A DNA stretch of 64,000 bases from Hydractinia symbiolongicarpus. Taxonomy: Eukaryota; Cnidaria; Hydrozoa; Anthoathecata; Hydractiniidae. The notes below the pieces were generated by a model. It was not told the DNA's origin. It saw only the letters and a list, made by a program, of their open reading frames with translations, and did not search any database. The stretch is from assembly GCF_029227915.1 (NCBI RefSeq), contig NC_079876.1, positions 6,634,001 through 6,698,000 of the forward strand. The letters run 5' to 3'. Every line of letters starts with the position of its first letter. The stretch's first letter is position 1. Position numbers and translations under genes: made by a program. Of this stretch, positions 59,391 to 64,000 are shown one piece after another.

Positions 59391-59816
59391 ATTAGCTGCA
59401 CATATTTTTATGTTTTACCCAAATATCTTCAAGATTTTACATATTCTTGCTGAAGTGCCAGTAATGACATGTTCTTGTGAAAGATCTATATCAACGCTAC
59501 GACGAGTAAAGACATATTTAAGAAGCTCGATGACCCAGGTATGTTTCTACAATATAACATTGCGTAGTAAGGAGAATGCGACATTTTTAATCTTGTCGCG
59601 TATCTTAATTTATTGAGTTATCTGTTTTAATTGTGAAACACCACATTAAGTACATTTAATTATAATTTTAAAACTTTTGTTCAGAATCGATTTATCGGCT
59701 ATGTGTTGCTAAATATCCAAAACGGGATGAAAATAAATTTAAATGACGTAATCGATATGCTGGCAATAAAATATCCAAAAAGACTTAAAATGTTAGATAT
59801 CATGAACAACGATTAA
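59391..59816 (+). pseudogene. hAT transposase C-terminal dimerisation domain fragment, two exons
   Basis: Exon to 59538 encodes YPNIFKILHILAEVPV, CSCERSISTLRRVKTYLRSS and MTQ, ending at GTATGT in phase 0. The second exon (59685-59816) follows TTGTTCAG and encodes IGYVLLNIQN, then INLNDVIDMLAIKYPKRLK, with TAA at 59814-59816. The CERSxSxLRRxKTYLRSxM block is the hAT C-terminal dimerisation motif, as in ZMYM1/P52rIPK-like transposases. No catalytic domain upstream, so it is a fragment, though no disabling change is seen in it. Confidence 0.72.
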
Positions 59817-61388
59817 AAGTGTAGCAGTCTTGATAAAAATATAAATCTTGTATATTATTATCTGTTGTTTAAATGTCGCCGTATATAAATTCCCTAAAAG
59901 TAATAACGTATGACATCACATTTTTTAAAAAAAAAGAATTAAATTACTCAAGTTGTACAAAAAACATTCCAAAATATAATCCTTGTCAGCTAAAAAACCC
60001 ACCTTACACCTACTTAGCAAAGATGAGTCTGAGAGATGATTTTAAGCTATTTCAGCCGTTTAAGGGCGTTAAAGGCCGTTGGCTTCCAGGGCGCCGCACT
60101 GAATTCGTTTGGGGCTCACAACGCCCCCAAACCCCCAGTTGTCAGGCAGTGAAGCCTATTCGAAGTTTTTTTTACAACAGTCAAAAAAAGCCCTGCACGC
60201 TAGTCATGTCGCAAATAATGCACTAAGAATTTTCTAGTCAACGGCAGTCTACTATCACCCCACCAGGGGACATATTATGAAAAAAGAAGTCCATATTCGA
60301 CGGCACTACCAGCGTTCAACAAAACTTATTGTGCCATGTTGATACTGCATTTCTAAATGATGTCATTAAAATTTAACATTATTGTTATACATTGGAAGGT
60401 ATTGTGAATTTGATTCTTTTGAGGTTGAGATTGTGATTTTTGTTTGACCCTTTATATTTTCAAAATGCAGACCTTTGTTTGTTATGAACTTATTATAGAC
60501 AATTTAATTTGCTTTTATATCTTATATTTTAGTAATTAAATAGTTTTGTAAAAAAAGAACTTATGAAATAATACTATCCGAATATGTTTTTGAACCATTA
60601 CGGTGTCTTTAAGTCAATTTTCCTATTAAAACTCTAAAGTTCTTCGACCTAAGCTAGATTGCTTTTTTCTTAAAAAATAATTTCTTGTAGCTCAACCTTG
60701 GCCTGGTGATTATACAATTATATTAAGTATGTGAAAGGATGGAGAGTGACATTAATGACGGAGATCTTACTTGAGCTGTTTCGTACCCTTTTAATCGGTC
60801 CCTATTTTTGGCAAGATTTAAAACCTAATGTTCCTACATAATTGGTTCTCACATATAAGATAATGTGTCTTGTACAACTACTGTTTTTTTGTGACAACCC
60901 GAAAATTATAGCTAAACAGCTTTGCCTTGATTAACACACCGTTATGTTTTGCATCCCAATGAAAAAAAATATAGTTGCTATCAGTTGTTGGATTTTTCGC
61001 AAATCTTATTAACAGTTTGTAGAAAAGAGGAAATGCAGTTAAAGTTAAGGTTACGTCGGCACTTTTGCAATGACGTCATTAGAAAATTATTAATCGACCA
61101 GAATAATCATGTCTACATTTTAGGTATCGCTTTTTTTCTTAAATTAATTTCGGGTCTGGTTAGTTCATTTATATTTGGTTCTAAGACAAGTTCTTAAGAT
61201 TTTGTTCACGCAAAAAGGTATTTAAAGTTTATATCTTCGAAATTTTTGAATAAAGTAACTGGAAAGAAGTTTACTCAAGTTTTGAAAGTAAATCGAAACA
61301 CCGAAATCATAACATTTGCAAAACATATATTATTAAGAGACAAACAAAAAGATCTCTGTCTCTCCTATATATCTTAATGCACCAGTCA
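59817..61388. other. No gene recognised
   Basis: An open frame at 59873-60226 (117 residues) has no family I can name. Otherwise AT-rich. Confidence 0.45.
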
Positions 61389-61470
61389 GGGTTAAACAAG
61401 ACAAAAAAGTGTTACACAAGACAAAACAGGATTAAACAAGAGAGAACAGGATTAAACAAGACAAAAGTTG
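61389..61470. repeat. Short tandem repeat GGATTAAACAAGA
   Basis: Four imperfect units of about 17-20 bp with GTTAAACAAGACAAAA or GGATTAAACAAGAGAGAA. Confidence 0.8.
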
Positions 61471-63420
61471 AAGAGGCTTTTGAAACTTTTACTTTCAGAT
61501 TCTTAGGTTATTATTGCAGGGAATTTTACAAAATAAACACCCTATCATGTATTTTTAAACAATCCGACAGATGTATTTAGAAGTTTAAGTGTTCATATTG
61601 AATGACAACTAAATGCGTCACTGTTTCTAATAACAACTTGATTTTAATGAGACTTCCAATTAAAGCTAAGGGACGGTGACTTGAAGGCAGCATATTTTTC
61701 CATACTAATTTCAGTGTGATTCTGGCTAATAAAGCTTTTCAAAGTGTTTAACTTTGTACAACTTAAAAAACAGATCTTTTATGCGCTGGTTTCCTAGATT
61801 TATTGAGATTAGACACATTTTAAATGTTTGTCTAAATTTGACAGCTAAGACCATTTCAAAATACATGGAATGTAAACATATATGTTGTGTTTACAATTGT
61901 GACGTTTGTTTCGGTCTTGTTGCGTTAAATTATATGAATACAAATATGAATGACGATTCAGGTTTTTAAAAACAGAACTGAATTTTGAAAATGAATTTCC
62001 AATGATTTAAAAAGTCTTTTTCCTCTATAAGAAGTTGAAAGAAGAGGACAATGAAGTCTGTCTATAAATCCGTCAATATTAATAATTAATTTTTCTTTTT
62101 CTTTCATTTAAACATATTTTTTGCTTCCATTTCCCTCTGCTCAGCTACACTCACTGGTCACGTTAGTTAGCACAGAGACTGATACTAATCTGTTTTTTAT
62201 GGTTTTTTTATTGCTGTCATGGTTTCACATGTAGATACTGAATTGAAAAAGGGGCAAAAAAATTGGGCAGAAAATAAGAAATGCCAAATAAGAAACGGCA
62301 AAAACATTGGTTGCCTAGCAAACATGTAGTCACTTTTTAACCACCCTTATTTATCGATAAGGTAAGTTAACAAAAGATATGATAACGGATAATGTACCAT
62401 GGTAATCTTAATCATAGCAGAGCTAAAAAATGCTGTAATCATGTGATCTCTGTTTACAATAATATACGGATACCGTAAATATGAAAATGGATTTGATTGG
62501 TTATCACATTCACAATAGGTATTGTGTTACGTTACAAAGGGAATGTTTTTATAACATTGTGAACAAAGAGATGGCTCTTTATGAAACCAATCATAGAACT
62601 CGTGACAATCAATAAAATTAGACGGGCTTGGTCAATTGTTAGAAAAAAACTTCACCTTTCAGTGAGGAAAGCCATAGAGATTTTTGAAATAAAAGACAAG
62701 TCATAAGGCAAGTTTACCAATTTATTATTTTTATTTTTATTTCTTTTTCTCTTCGTTTATTTGTTTTTTTGTCTTTAGTAAAAACTTAAGAACATCTGAG
62801 GTCTTAAATAATTTTTTGAGCTATGGATATTCAACAAGAAAGTTTAATCGATTTTCCTGTGTTTTAAAACTCCCAAAGCAATAGAGAAAGTGAATTATTT
62901 TCATCTTTCGATTTATAGCATTGTTTTGCAGGGATGTCCAGTTTGTGTATTCTCAGGTTTTTGTAAAAGTATACAAGAATACGGTTAATAAAGCTAATTA
63001 AGCAGCGACAATGATTTTAAAATTGTTTCAAGAGTTTTGTAGACTATCACTATCTGGAACTTGTTAAGAAACAAAACATTGTTTGGCATAGGTAAAACGT
63101 TTAAATAGTAAAAAAGTATATTATATTTCTTACGTATTTAAAGCTAGCAAAAAAAGTATTTTATAACAAAGAGAGCATCTCATCGTACTACACCGGTGAA
63201 ACAAACTTTCCATTTTACTAAAATTGGATCATAGCTGGTTTTACTGCGAAACAAAAGTTCATTATTTTGATATGATTCAACATTTTGACGGAGAACTTAC
63301 TCTAACCGTCTCTTATCATATAATTTAAGCTTTTCTCGCAACTTAATTGGCTAATCTGCACGAAATATATGCTGTATTTTGTTTTTCAACCGAGAAAAGA
63401 GTGCAGTTTTTACTTATATA
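61471..63420. other. No gene recognised
   Basis: AT-rich, no supported coding region, RNA gene or element end. Confidence 0.5.
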
Positions 63421-63505
63421 GAGTGCAAAAAGCTTATATTCTTCCTTTCATTGGCTGATTTAGCGTGCAAAAAGCTTATATTTTTTCCTTGATTGGTTGA
63501 AAATT
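63421..63505. repeat. Tandem pair, about 43-bp unit
   Basis: GTGCAAAAAGCTTATATTCT and GTGCAAAAAGCTTATATTTT, each followed by TCC-rich sequence and ATTGGYTGA. The remaining 500 bases to the window end show nothing recognisable. Confidence 0.75.
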
Positions 63506-64000
63506 CGTAGGAAAAGCCTATTATGTTCTTAAAAACGAAAACGGTCAGTGAATCGGTGAATTTATTTTCACAAATATTCATTTTATGATTCGCAAATTTT
63601 GTTTTGTTTCAATAGTCATTAAATAGTCATTAATCATAGATCACGCGCTCCCCACCGGCTATGAGAAAAAACAGTCAACTTAAAAGAATAATATTATAGC
63701 ACGACGATGGAGTTCTGTGTTATTTGGCTTAACAATAATAATTTATTCTTTTAAAAATTAATAGTTTTTATTTCCATTCAGCGTGACATGAACAAATAAA
63801 TTCATGAATACAAATTAAATAAATTATCTTGCAGTGATTTTAGTGGCCCCCATAACAATGCTTGTTAATATCGCGAACATAATTAAGCAGTGTGCAACCG
63901 ACTATGTGAAATTAACATCATATAAGACCGAGTACATGATAAACAAGTTATCGCACATGCCCTCAAAAAGTATCAGCTGATATTTTTTTTCATTTTTTAG

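Noticed and set aside
59873-60226. 117-residue open frame
   Set aside because: No recognisable motif, splice context or neighbour, and its length is within what AT-rich noncoding DNA gives by chance.
1-64000. CRISPR arrays, bacterial operons, riboswitches or phage genes
   Set aside because: The spliced genes and eukaryotic transposons make the source a eukaryotic nuclear genome. The tandem arrays lack repeat-spacer structure.

Overview
The window is AT-rich eukaryotic DNA dominated by transposable elements and their remains. Metazoan-type splice sites (GTAAGT / polypyrimidine-AG), the absence of operon structure, and the mix of families (RTE, Jockey/CR1-type LINEs, Penelope-like, Kolobok-like, pogo-like, piggyBac-like MITEs, hAT) point to an invertebrate animal. 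A cnidarian is my best guess, because several proteins match families I recall from cnidarian gene sets. This is inference; no taxonomic marker gene is present.

Left part (1-13 kb). A DDE integrase gene enters from the left edge and ends tail-to-tail with a three-exon zinc-ribbon/HECT-like E3 ligase gene on the minus strand. A Penelope-like fragment with an internal inversion follows. Next comes a 627-bp direct repeat around a split tRNA-like sequence, two tandem-repeat arrays, a HIRAN-like relic and a partial piggyBac-type MITE.

Middle (13-46 kb). A nearly full-length but broken RTE retrotransposon lies at 13.2-16.6 kb, a foldback element at 19.5-20.2 kb and a minus-strand LINE fragment at 22-23.2 kb. 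From 24.4 to 40.9 kb I trace one plus-strand gene whose exons, in compatible phases, encode a SET domain and a tyrosine-recombinase-like C-terminal region. Its 12-kb second intron holds a tRNA-derived SINE, a two-ORF LINE, a pogo-like transposon with 19-bp terminal inverted repeats and a complete MITE with TTAA target duplications. The gene appears eroded: later SET exons are not found, and a 30-bp-arm palindrome carries an in-frame stop. A reverse-transcriptase-associated PD-(D/E)XK pseudogene with four nonsense codons lies at 43.5-44.7 kb.

Right part (46-64 kb). A 30-bp minisatellite with a ~580-bp higher-order period is interrupted by an intact-looking 4.1-kb Kolobok-like transposon. It has TTAA target duplications and long terminal inverted repeats. 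Its genes are a THAP transposase and, convergently, a P2X7-ballast-like zinc protein. The unoccupied version of its insertion site survives in the neighbouring higher-order copy. Further right are a 1.27-kb element with arrays of CTTCTCTTC motifs, a gag fragment, a second full piggyBac-type MITE, and a hAT dimerisation-domain fragment. The last 4 kb hold only small repeats.
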